Positions 11,395 to 23,200 of a stretch of 64,000 bases of DNA are shown here, piece after piece. Position numbers and translations under genes: made by a program. The DNA comes from Agriotes lineatus (lineage: Eukaryota > Arthropoda > Insecta > Coleoptera > Elateridae): contig CALNHX010003658.1 of NCBI GenBank assembly GCA_940337035.1, forward strand, positions 62,001-126,000, written 5' to 3'. Position 1 is the first letter of the stretch. The number at the start of each line of letters is the position of its first letter. The notes below the pieces were generated by a model. It worked only from the letters and a program-made list of their open reading frames with translations, ran no database searches and had not been told where the DNA came from.

Positions 11395-11930
11395 TATTTA
11401 AATATTTTTGTATACAATTTATAATTACAATAAAAAAATATACGGTACCCCCCACCCAAGAAAAGCGCCCTTCCGTGCTTTCCAAGAATACTTCGATACT
11501 CAGCATCACTCCGTTTCGCTAATACAATTAAATGCTATGAACCAGTTAGGTATTTATCAAAAAAAAAAAAAAAACAAAAAAAAATTTTTTGCCGACGACC
11601 ATAGCTCAAAAGTTGATGTTGCCTTCATTTTCGGAGGACCTATCGTATGAAAACGATCCAAGACTTCAGGAAGGTTCCTGGCGACCGGAATCGTGTACAC
11701 ATACGAACATACATCCCCCGCACAACACGTTTAGGCACTCCCCAATACGGGGGATTGATCCAGTGGGCTGGGATCTTCACCAAAAGATCCGCACCGCCGA
11801 GACGGAGATTTGATATAGTGAGTTCATTAGTCGGTTGGCTCGAATTTTAGAGATATTTGACTCAGAGTGGTTTTCGATATGAGGGAATTTCAATACTTCG
11901 TGTCGAAGTAAAACGACGTCATTATACCAT
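11395..11930 (+). repeat. Interspersed repeat family Z, partial copy
   Basis: It is highly similar to the reverse complement of 30060-30590. Shared landmarks are CGGTACCCCCCACCCAAGAA, an A-rich run, GCCGACGACCATAGCTCAAA and GAAATTCCCTCATATCGAAA (inverse). It is GC-richer than its surroundings. Short frames are not conserved as protein between the copies. Confidence 0.75.
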
Positions 11931-12214
11931 TATGCCTACTCAACAAAGTATGAAACGTATTCAGAATCAGCAAGTTGTCTTTCATGAAATTTATCTTAAC
12001 TAATAATAAAAGTGGCACAAAATCCAAAACCAAATCTGGCAACCACGTTTTGTACATTAACATAAAATTATCATTTTGTATAAAATGGGCATAACCTAAC
12101 TTTTCTTAATGACTGACAGCATATTTACAGGGTGAAATTCATCACCCTAACATGGCCTCCTATCTGGCAAATAACTATTGAACGGTTTATATGTTGGGTT
12201 AAAAATAAACGAAA

Positions 12215-12595
12215 ATTAAGACTTTATTTATGCCTGTAATAAGATATAGGGTGTTCCATTTAAAAAAATTGAGAAAATAAAGATTGAAAATGTTGAAATT
12301 TAAACAAGCATTTTGAACGCCCGGTATTAAAATATTCCGCTTTTATGAACGTTTAGTATTTTTATACTCTTTATGACAACCCCCTAAATTTTCAAGAAAG
12401 AAATATTTAAAAATGGAGAAACTGTGATGTTCTAAGTCATACTTACTTGATATTGACAAAAAAATACTAAAAACGTTCAGAAGTTGGAAACACTGAAAGC
12501 AAGGAAAACTAGGGTTTAACGCAGGTCCTATATGGGCTTACATAAACATAAACGAATACAGGGTGTTTCATTTAAGAAAATTATACTTTTTTCGT
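12215..12595. repeat. Right arm of the inverted repeat pair (partner 9050-9425)
   Basis: Reverse complement of the left arm, with matching TAGGGTGTTCCATTTAAA end and shared interior. It continues inward with TTCAATAGTTATTTGCCA (inverse strand), also found at 10345, which shows the left arm was interrupted by the foldback element. Confidence 0.65.
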
Positions 12596-12599
12596 GGCC

Positions 12600-12970
12600 T
12601 TTCGATTCGCCGGATTTCGACTCGCCGGAATTCGTTTCGCAGGATTATAATTTTACCGGAAAGCTATTCGCCTGATTCCGTTTCGCCGGATTGTAGGGTG
12701 GGTGTCATATAACGAAATTCGGCAAAGTATTGTGTCTTGTTCTAGCCTGTTTAGGTTAGTTGCAGTCTTTGATATTTTTTTCACTACCACGACCGGTGTT
12801 GTCCCCACGATTAGCATAGTGTCCTCGATGTTTTGATATCCGGCGAAATGCATTCCGGTCAAAAGACTTCCGGCGAATGGAAAAGGAGCCACTCTTTTAG
12901 AATGTAACTCTTTTAACCCCATTAAGATTACCTTAATTAAACTTTTTATCGAAAAAAGTAAAGGCGTAAT
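12600..12970. repeat. Cluster of degenerate TTCGCCGGA phrases
   Basis: TTTCGATTCGCCGGA, TTTCGACTCGCCGGAA, TTCGTTTCGCAGGA, TTCCGTTTCGCCGGA and CTTCCGGCGAA recur at irregular spacing in an AT-rich setting. No coding reading is credible. Confidence 0.55.
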
Positions 12971-13218
12971 CGGAGACCGGCGCACTAAATGGACACCCTA
13001 TACATACTGTAAGTTGAATTTTATTTTTAACACAATTGTATAAGCCATAAAAATTATTAGTCAGTTAATTAAACAATTTTCAACACAATAATAAAAGATG
13101 CTAAAGATTAGGAATGTATGAATGAATTGGAAGAAACATTTTATAATTAAAAAACAGCTATTAAAGATAAGTTCGACAATTTAACAGATAATGAAAAATG
13201 CCATTTAATAGTAATTTA

Positions 13219-13333
13219 TTATACAAGACGATAAAGTTAAATTTTATCCATGAGTGAATCGTTTAACGTCGAGACGAAGTCGAGACGTTAATGATTCAAG
13301 AGTGGATAGAAATAACTTTATCGTCGTGTATAA
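13219..13333. mobile_element. Hairpin MITE
   Basis: A 115-bp near-perfect palindrome: TTATACAAGACGATAAAGTT at the left, its near-inverse at the right, and arms meeting at CGTCGAGAC GAA GTCGAGACG. It would form a stem of about 55 bp. No coding content. Confidence 0.7.
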
Positions 13334-14247
13334 TACAATATTTTTTTCTATAGCAAGAACTTTAACAATTTCAAAAGAAAATAAAGACAGTCCATGACAT
13401 TTCGAAATGTCAGTAGATAAACTGGGTTGCTACGATAATGCGAAGCTGTCATATTTAATTTAAACAAATGTTAGAAAATTCAATTACTTTATCTATCCTT
13501 GATGTTAAAGTGCTACTTTATCTACCCTTGCTGTTAAAGTAAAACTTGACCTTTTGTTTTGAGTTGATAAAAGCACACTTTAACATGTGGTATAGAAAAA
13601 AATATTAATATGGTTTGGAAATGCATAGAAATATTTAACAATAAGTAAGAACATCTTTTAAAAATAAAGGTTGATGTCATGTTTAGGTATATCCGGACAC
13701 AAATGCAAATTTCCTAAATACGTATGTTTAATTACATAATGTTCCAAGAAATTGTCCACGTCTTTAAAAAAATAAAATAACATTATTATTTGTGGTGAGA
13801 GCTATTGAATTTGTTTTTTAATGTATCTTTTGGAAATCCGGTTGTGCAGTACGAAAAATTCCACAGATGTGCACTCTTAAAATACTTTAAAAGAGTTACA
13901 TTCTTTTTAAAAAAGAAATCATTTCGGCATTAATAATATAAATTGAAATATATTTTAAAACTAAATGAAACCGCGGCGTTCAATTACCTGCAATACCAAT
14001 CTAAGTGTGTACAGAAGTGAAATGTTCCTAGGCAGTTAACCACAGCCAGCTTTGAATTTCAAGTTCAACTAGTGCAAGCGATTACTGCAAGAACACGACG
14101 ACAACCTTGGAACCAACTGTATGGCTGTGAAATGTCAAAAGCAAAAATAAATAAGAAATTATTATGATAGTAAATGTGCGTCGAGTAATTGTGCGAACTT
14201 ATAAAGACAACGTGAAGTCGAGCCAAAAATAGCGGCTGTGCTTTAGT
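13334..14247. other. Upstream region of STIM
   Basis: It holds the promoter and 5' UTR of the STIM gene. A short direct repeat (TACTTTATCTA plus TGTTAAAGT variants) lies at 13488-13540. No core promoter element could be assigned with confidence. Confidence 0.4.
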
Positions 14248-17200
14248 ATGTATTTTCGAAAAATTGCAGTGTGGTTAGTTTGTGCTTTCTACTGGTGCAA
14301 TGGAAACGCTCTTGAACCGGACCACTCCGAAAATTCTCGTCCTGAGGGCTACACCAATGCAAATAAAAAAGAAAACCTGAAAAGTACTTATTCTGTACTT
14401 AGTGAGTCTATCTCGCAAGTTGTTAAAAACGAAAGTAAGGTTGTAGTTTGATTTCTGCTGCAAGATTTAATGCTCAATATCTCGTTACAGATTTATACGA
14501 AACTTGTAGCAGCGATGACATATCGTGCTTTAATATGGACCCACAGGATAGGTTGGGCTTGGAAGCAATAAAAGCTTTGCATAACCAACTAGATGACGAC
14601 AGGAATGGAAACGTAGATCTTACAGAAACTGATGACGTATGTATTGTTTAAACGTTTTGTAATAGAAAATGCGTAACATAAGTTTACGGACACAAAACGA
14701 CAGCAAAACCTATGGAATTTTATTGTTATAGTTTATATGAAAAGGTATTTGCAATATATTCGTAAAGGAAATAAAGCTTTTAAGATTACAATTAGTAAAT
14801 GAAATACGATTGAATTTGTATTTTGTCAAATCATGGGGCAGTATGTTATCAACAGTGTTATCGTGATTATCAAGCTTTAATTATAAATCTTTCAGTATCT
14901 TCTTATATGACAATAGTAGCAATGGAAATCTAAAATTTTCGTACCACTAGTAGATTTAGTACAATAAATCAAATATAAGGTTAATGACTCACTGGTGCCG
15001 CTAAAATGAATGTAAATTTAAAAATAGTTTTGTCAAAGGAATTCATACCAGCGGTCCAGCAGATGATGTTTAAAATTGGTTTTAAATACAAGTTAGTAAG
15101 AAGTATAATAAGTATAGTTAGTAATTTGCAGTTTACATACTGTGTTACACTGTTACTGCATACATTTTAATCAATTCATATAACTTATTTACTTCATCGA
15201 ATTCCTCTTTTACCATTCGTAATGTAACATTTTATATAGTACGACACTATGGTCAAGACCATAAAAATGTGTACATTGCAAGAGCAGTACGTTTTAAAAA
15301 AAACTTCACTGCATTACGAAAAGAAATTTGTGATTGAAGTAATCACATATACACGAAGTATTCAAAATCATAATACAAAAGTAGAGTATACGTAATTACT
15401 TATTTAAAAAACTTAGTTTGAATGTCTGTTTCTAGTTTTCAATAAATAGTTTTGCATATCATTTTTAATCCTTGAGGATGCAATCTGAATGTTTTTATTG
15501 CTTTCTAGGAACATTGTCATCGTTTTTATCCCCATTATAGCATCACTACAGTGGACAATATTAGCATCTACATGACATAAAAGATAATTTACGTGACATA
15601 AAACTTAACAAACAACTAAGTTTGGAGTTGCATTTCTTAAATAAAGAAGAAAAAAGAAAATATGCAGCTTACGGGATGTCAGGCAAAATGCATGTGGTGA
15701 CTTTGTTGCAAGTAAAATGTTACTTACAACAGAATTTTCAGTTTATAACTTAAAATACTGTATTATCTGTCTTAATAAATATGATAGCTTTAGAGCTATT
15801 TTATAATTTGAGAAAAAATACTGCAACATCTAAAACGAGCTTCAGAGCTATTTTATAATTTGAGAAAAAATACTGCAACATCTAAAACGAGCTTCAGAGC
15901 TATTTTATAATTTGAGAAAAAATACTGCAACATCTAAAACGAGCTTCAGAGCTATTTTATAATTTGAGAAAAAATACTGCAACATCTAAAACGATTAAAA
16001 ATGCACTAGAATTTGAAATATAAAACATTTTATGAAATGTTTACTATTATCCTAGTTTATTATGGTATTTAAACAGTATGTTCAGAGCTAATCTTACATA
16101 TTTATAGTATCCAGTCGAGTACTGCTTAGAAATATTAAAAAATACAAATGTAATGATTACTATTTGTAATTTAGGGTCTATTCAATTGACATTCCAAATA
16201 AATTGTTTAATTTATCTCCTAACGTTCTAGTTCAGACAGGATTGAGTAACAGACATGAATTGTGCTGCAAAACACTGAATTAATCTTAAGTTTTTCAATG
16301 TGAGAGTACACTTTGACTTAAAAGATGAACATAAACTGTAAAAAAATTAAATATGAAAACTAATTAAACGTTTAATTTAATCATTTCCATACTGATCTTG
16401 AATCTGACATTTAAAACATTCGAAATAATTTCAATTTATGCGTTTCGTTACACATCAATTTGCCCATATAAGTGTTTTGTCTTGAGGAAATTCCTAACAC
16501 CTAACTGTGTAATTAAATGATCGAACTATAAATAATAATTTTTACCGTTGATCGTTTATTTATGGGTTTCATTAATGTATAGAAAATCATCTATTAATTA
16601 CCCTTATTAATGAATGATTTTTTATTAATGAACGATTTTTAAAAATCATTTATTAATAACCCGTATTAATGAACGATTTTTTATTAATGGACGATTTGGT
16701 ATAGGTAATCAAAGATACCAATAATGTCAAAACTTTAAGTGTCAAATTCTTTTCATGGAATAAAATTAGATTTTCTTCAAATTAATAATATACGATCAAC
16801 GGAAAAATATTGTAACTAACTCGTGTGTTAATCGGCCATTAATAATAATTTATTTTAATTTTGGAATATATTGAACCTGGCAAAAACAAATGTGTTTTAA
16901 ACTATTAGTGGAGATTTTAAACAATTAATACACTTCACTGTAAAATTAAGGGATCAGAAATAAAAGTGCAATATTTCTTTTTATCGTTGAAAATGTTGTT
17001 ATGAAACTCATACGCAATAAAGATCGGACTATTAATAAACATTTAATAACATGACTTTGGAAATTTTACTTTAAAATCAGTAAACATTACTAAAATATAA
17101 ATATTGCAAAAAGTGGTAAAACGACTTAGTAATCAAAAACTAAATCAAAGCGTTCTAAATCTTCTACTAGCGGGTATTCTATGCGAGAAGGCATGCTTCG

Positions 17201-20200
17201 AATACGGTCCCATAATTGTTCTTGAGGTATCTGAGCACATTCTTGCAGCAGCGCTTGTGTCAGCTCTTGCAACGTTCTTCGTGGATGTGGTAGCAACTTA
17301 ACCCTTCTACCTGGTATGTCCCAAACTCCCAAATATGCTCTTATTGGGTTGAGGTCTGGACTTCGTGCAGGCCACACCATAGTCTCAAGATTGTTGTCAA
17401 TAAGCTGCTGATTCACAATATGTGCAACATGGGACGAGCGTTGTCATGCATAAAAACAAACCCATGACCAAATTGTTCAGTAAATGGTTCCACGTGTGGA
17501 ATGATGATTTCGTCCCTGTACCTAGCCGCATTTAAGGCCCCGCCATTTACTATAACCAAGGCTGTGCGGTCTTGCATACTTATTCCACCACATACCATAG
17601 TGGAGCCACCTTCATATCTGCCAACCATCCAGATCGCACATTGAGCAAAACGCTCTCGGGCGCTTTGCCACACTCTATCACGTCTATCATTGGTGGTTAG
17701 AGAAAATCTAGACTCATCGGTGAACAATACTGCTGCCCATTCTTCATCTCCCAGTTCAAATTATCATAAGCAAATGCTAAACATAGCCTCCTGTGAAGGG
17801 GGGTCAAAATTAGATCGGTTGCAGGACGTCTTGCCTTCATACCAGTATCATGTAGTCTGCTCAATACGGTATCGCAGCTGATGACTGTTCCTGTGGATCG
17901 TTGGAGATCGTTCCTCAGCGATCGAGCAGTGATGAACCTTTCACTTCTCGCTGTTACGACCAAATACCTGTCTTCACGCCTGGTGGTTTTCTTTTTAAGA
18001 CCTTGGCCAGGTCTCCTGGTATAATTCTCTTGTCATTCGAAACCGCCGAGGCACTCTGCAAATCACTGACTGCGCAACTAAAAGCCTTGCAGCAACTTCT
18101 CCCTAAGTATAGCCTTCTTCGAGCAGTGTGACCACTTTAGATACATCTACCTCCGAAAGAGGTTCTCTGGACTTCTACTGCCATTTATTTTGAATTATAT
18201 TACTATATCAGTTGTTTAAAACACCCTGACAGGCAACTTTTAATTACAAGACTTATACGATTTCTGCAGTATTTGTTACCAAGCAGCATTTTTGTGGTAT
18301 CTTAAGGTATGAATCTCCTTAAAATATACGTATGTAGCGATAAATAGTGCTATATTTATTGCATATGAGTATAATAACCATATTTTCAACAACGGTGATT
18401 TGGGTTTTTTAGGCGTTTTGTCCATGCCAACTAACTCGGCCTTTTGTCCACGGTAACTAATTTGGGTTTTGAACAAAGTCAAGCGACGCCAACTTTACAA
18501 TCCATGTGGCGTCATTTGACACGGTTCGGCGATATGTCCACTGACAGAATTCGGCGTTTTGTCCACGATAACAAATTCGGCGATTTGTTCATTTTTGGCG
18601 ATTGTCCACCGAGAGAATTCGGCGTTTTGAACAACATCGAGCGACGCCAACTTTTCGATCCATGTGCCGTCATTTTACACGGTTTGGCGATTTATCCATT
18701 TTCGGCGATATATCCACCGACAGAATTCGGCTTTTTGGGCAATTTTGGCGTTTTGTCCAGGGTAATGAATTCAGCGTTTTGGGAATTAAAATAAGATTCG
18801 GCTTTTTGTTCATTCGGCGATAAGTGCTAGACCCATGAAAAACAAATAATAGACTCTGCTTGAAAATATAGTGTCAATTTGTCAAATGTTATATGGGTGT
18901 TTCGTATCATTATGTTCAAATTTTGGGAGCATAAAACAGACTTAATTCTAAGACTAAAAAACACAAAAGTGGTAGGTTGATCTTTATTCGTTCTGAAGTT
19001 ACAGACTTTTGAAATTATAAACCACAATCAGATTTCAGTTCATAAATTAAACAAAAACTTAATTTTTTAATTAATGTTGCGGTGTAGAGGCTGGTGCTTA
19101 ATGCGCTGGCATCTGGCGGTACAATGTTCAACTTGCCCCGGATTCGGGATACAGAGTTGGAGCGCGCCTTTGGTGCTTGCGCAGCAACCATTGTGTGAGG
19201 TGTGTGTCTTGGTGATGTGTTGACCTTGTTACTCTATCTCTTAGGTCTGTGGTTCTGAGTAGAGCACAGTTAATTTGGTGCCCAACTGTGAATGGTCTCA
19301 CCGAGCCCGATTCCAATCGCCAAGGTTACGGAAAAATTCCGACCCCCACGGGATGCGAACTAAGGACTTGCTTTATGCAAGCCTGGCGCTTACCCAACTG
19401 CGCCACGCGGCTTCTTTTAATTAATGATATTTTCAAAATGCCCCCCTAAATGAAGTGCATATCCGCATATTTTTCATTAGAAAACCGGTAAGGCATTTTA
19501 AACAAACGTTTCCAAACAATAACACAGTAACTCAGTTCAAACTAAAGTTAAAATTAATATTCAGACTTGCTATTCTTAAAAGACTTTTATCTGAATGACG
19601 TTTTGGTGGTGTAGTTGATTGTTCCACAGCAACCTGGATTTTATTATTTTAAATTTTAATGATAAAGTTTTAGTTTGGTTTGTGAACTTAAATCTGATGG
19701 TTTGTGGTTTATAATTTCAAAAGTCTGTTACTTCAGAACGAATAAAGATCGACCTACCACTTTTGTGTTTTTTCGTCTTAGAATTAAGTCTGTTTTATGC
19801 TCCCAAAATTTGAATATAACGATACGAAACACCCTGTATAATGGGGAAAAGTAAAACAAAAGTTAATAGTTATTTTTTTACCAGAGGCGCTGGTTTTTTT
19901 CTGTCTGCACTTATTTGAACTATTTGTGGAATTGGAAGAATTTCTAAAACAGCTGCACCATCAACGGCATCAACCATAGAAATATCTTTTTCCATTAATT
20001 TATATTTGCATTTACTATTATTCAAACTACAAGTTAAATATTATAGTTTTACAATAAATTCATTTGTTAATTAATTACAGGTTTGTTTCACATTTACCGT
20101 AATTTTTAGGTGCTATACTGTGTTATATTACAAATAATCTACGAGAGAAAAGTTGAACCCTGTCGGCCTGACAGCCTCGAGGTCTTTTCTAGGGTGCATT

Positions 20201-23200
20201 AATTGTAATAATACACGCTTGCTATTTTACCCAACAACTCAATAAATATCAAAAAAGCATACATTTTGTATTGACAGTTGTGAAAAGTCAAGTGACAAAT
20301 CAATTGAGAGTGAGCTAAAGTGTTTACAAGGTGTTCCAAAATAACGTTTAAATATTTACAGGGCATATAGTACGGTCAAAAACAAATTAAAAAGTCTGAA
20401 TATACATGGGTCTGTAAATGAATCGTTTGCGACATAACAACGATTCTGTTGCAATAGCATAATGATTTGTTTTATTAAGGTTTTATTGGTTTTTATAAAA
20501 AAGATTACAATTAAAAAAGATGTTCAAAATGTTGTCCTTCCATTTCCACACACGATCTACATCTTCGTTCAAAGGAAGCCCGCAACCTTTCTTTAATTAT
20601 CTGGCAACAGTGTTCTATTTGTTGGCGCAAATCTTGAAGATCGTTTACAGGTGTGGCGTAAACTAAACTTTTTAAATAAGCGCAGATACTGAAGTCTCAT
20701 CAATACAAACAAAAATGTCCTAATAAACATGGGTCCGGAAACGCTTTGTTTCCGAGATGCAGGGTGATTAAGGTTTTTTAAAAATCGGTTTTTTTATGTT
20801 ATCTAAAAACGCTTTGAGCGATTTTAATGAAATTTTTACAGTTTGCTTACCACTTTATGAGGTATCTTTTGGACCTATTACAATTGATGTAGTAATTCCA
20901 GGAGCGTGCCCAGGGGGCATATCGATTAGGTTTTTTCACAAAACAATAATTAGAATTTTTATATATTTTTTTAATAAAGCAACTAAAAATACAACATTTT
21001 GTCTCCTGAGATTTTTTCAGATCTCGCTTCGTTTTCAAGAAAAAAATTAAAGCCCATATTTTTGTACGTCTCTAAACCTGTTAAGACAAAAACTAAAAAC
21101 TAAAATGCTTCAATATCTAAAAACCCCTTAACTGATTTTAGTGAAACTTTTAAGGTTTACTGGTGCTATTAATGATCATGCTTTGGCACACTTAGATTTA
21201 AATTATTTATTCCAGCGGCGGCTGGTTTTTTTTTTTTTTTTAACTTTAACACTGTATGTCAGAAAGAAAGCATTTTGGGACCCATGTTTATTAGGACTAT
21301 AAGTGGATAAAATATCCGACCTTTTTTTTTTCAACACCCTTTATACAGACGTGGAGTAAAGCGTTATTCGAAGATTTGCGTGATGTTGTTAATAAATTAT
21401 TAGAATCTGGTAAAAATTGATATAATATCGCAAACATTATATTTATCTCGTTATAGAGCACGCGACATTATTAAATTTTATAAGAAGAATGGTTTGATTG
21501 CTACCAAGTCGCCTTATAAGCAAAGCTCATTGATAACTGATAATAATGGGGGAACTGATGTGCAATGGGGCTTGTAAATTCAATCTAGCTTTTCCTTCAA
21601 AAGTGCATTTCTAATAAAGAATTTCAATATTTTGAGTTTAATTTTTTTTTAAATCAAACAGTGAATTTTCTGAACCCAGAGTCGACTAAAACTCTGAAGT
21701 TAGCAAATAGTTAGTGGTATCTTGGTTTTTGTACTTAAAAAAATTAAGTGATAGTTTGTATCTCCTCGAATATTACTATTACGTTTTGTTTTTTAGAAAA
21801 ACTTGTACTATTTTGAAGCTCTTAAAGCTTACAAGATAATAATTGAAACATCCTGCTTCATTACTGCCTACTAAACAATCCGACCATATGGAGAAATCTT
21901 CTAATAGATAATTCATCCATACCTAATTCATGCTCATACATCTAAAATTATGTTTCCTGTGCATTTTTTTTTTGTTTAACTTCAAGTAACATCGAAAGGT
22001 TTTAATTTTTACCCTAAAAGTTACAATTATTGACATAGGTCTTTTTTATTTGTTGCCAGTTGTTCTTATCTTGTGCTTTTCCTCTTGTCTTTTCATCTCG
22101 TGCAAGTTCTACCTACATTTCTTTTATACGTTCTAATTTGCCATTCTATTAACCTCTTCACTACATTTTCCATAATAGTTTCAACGCTAGTTCACTCCCT
22201 TATCCATTTGTTATTTTTCTCATCTCTTTAAGTGTGCCTCCTAACATGCATGTTCTATTGCTCTTTGTGCTACATTTAATGTAGAAAATGTTAATGTCTA
22301 TGTCCTAATACCCTAAGTTATCGTCAAGATACATGTTACAAATAGTTTTCCTTTGAGTGTTACTGGGATATCATTGTTTACGATATAAATCTTCACATGC
22401 AGAACAGTAGTTTGATTTCTCATTTTATCAACAGTAATTACATAAGTGGTGATAATTTTTTGATAATTTTAACTAGATTCACGAACCTTTGTTGCAATTA
22501 AGAAATCTCATGAGTGGACGAAGTTATAAAAAAAATTATTACCACGCATGTAATTCGGCGTGATTATTTTTTAAACAGTTCAAGTTGTAGATTGGGTTTG
22601 ATGGAGCTTCCAGATGAGTGTCCTGTTATTTTTAATAACTGCTGCTCACCTACTCCACTTTTAGCTAGTTGTGTTACTCCACTTTTAGCTAGTTGTGTTA
22701 CAGCAGAAGAACGATTTGAATGGTTTGTGAAAAAATAGTCGCTGTAATTTGCTACTAGCAAATAGTCAGTGTAATTTTGATGCTATTGGTCGATTTGAAT
22801 TTATTTCTCATTACTATTGGCTGATAGGACTGTTTAAAAACTAATCTATTTTATTTGATTCTTACCATCCAATACAGGGTGTCTTTAAAAGATCTGTATG
22901 GAAAGTTACAAAAACAAACACTTACCTGTATCCAAATGTTCATTAGATCAGTTATAGAGTTTTAAAGTTGTTAATAATACAAGGGCTCTGGTTTAATGAT
23001 TCAAATTTCAATATGCTGCCATATTTTTACTTCTCTCGTCTGAAAGACAAAGGAAGTATTGTAATCACGAAAAAATCACCTTCCGAGATTTCTTCAGATC
23101 TTCACGTTTCAAGGTCCCTAGATGACGAAAAAGAGGTTTTCTTAATTCTGTTTGTCTGTCTGTCTGTTGGCAGTATAGCTCAAAAACTATTTGTTCGAGG

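Noticed and set aside
15793..15994. CRISPR-like array
   Set aside because: Units are contiguous and identical with no variable spacers, and the context is a eukaryotic intron.
18444..18823. Protein of ~116 residues
   Set aside because: The frame follows the degenerate phrase array; its Arg/Phe-rich repeats come from the DNA repeat, and the parallel frame in another phase is equally open.
19380..19414. Functional tRNA gene
   Set aside because: The tRNA-like head is joined to a SINE body and cannot fold a full cloverleaf with paired acceptor ends.
19130..19450. Overlapping short protein frames on both strands
   Set aside because: They fall entirely in the SINE and recur in the second SINE copy, so they are shadows of a non-coding repeat.
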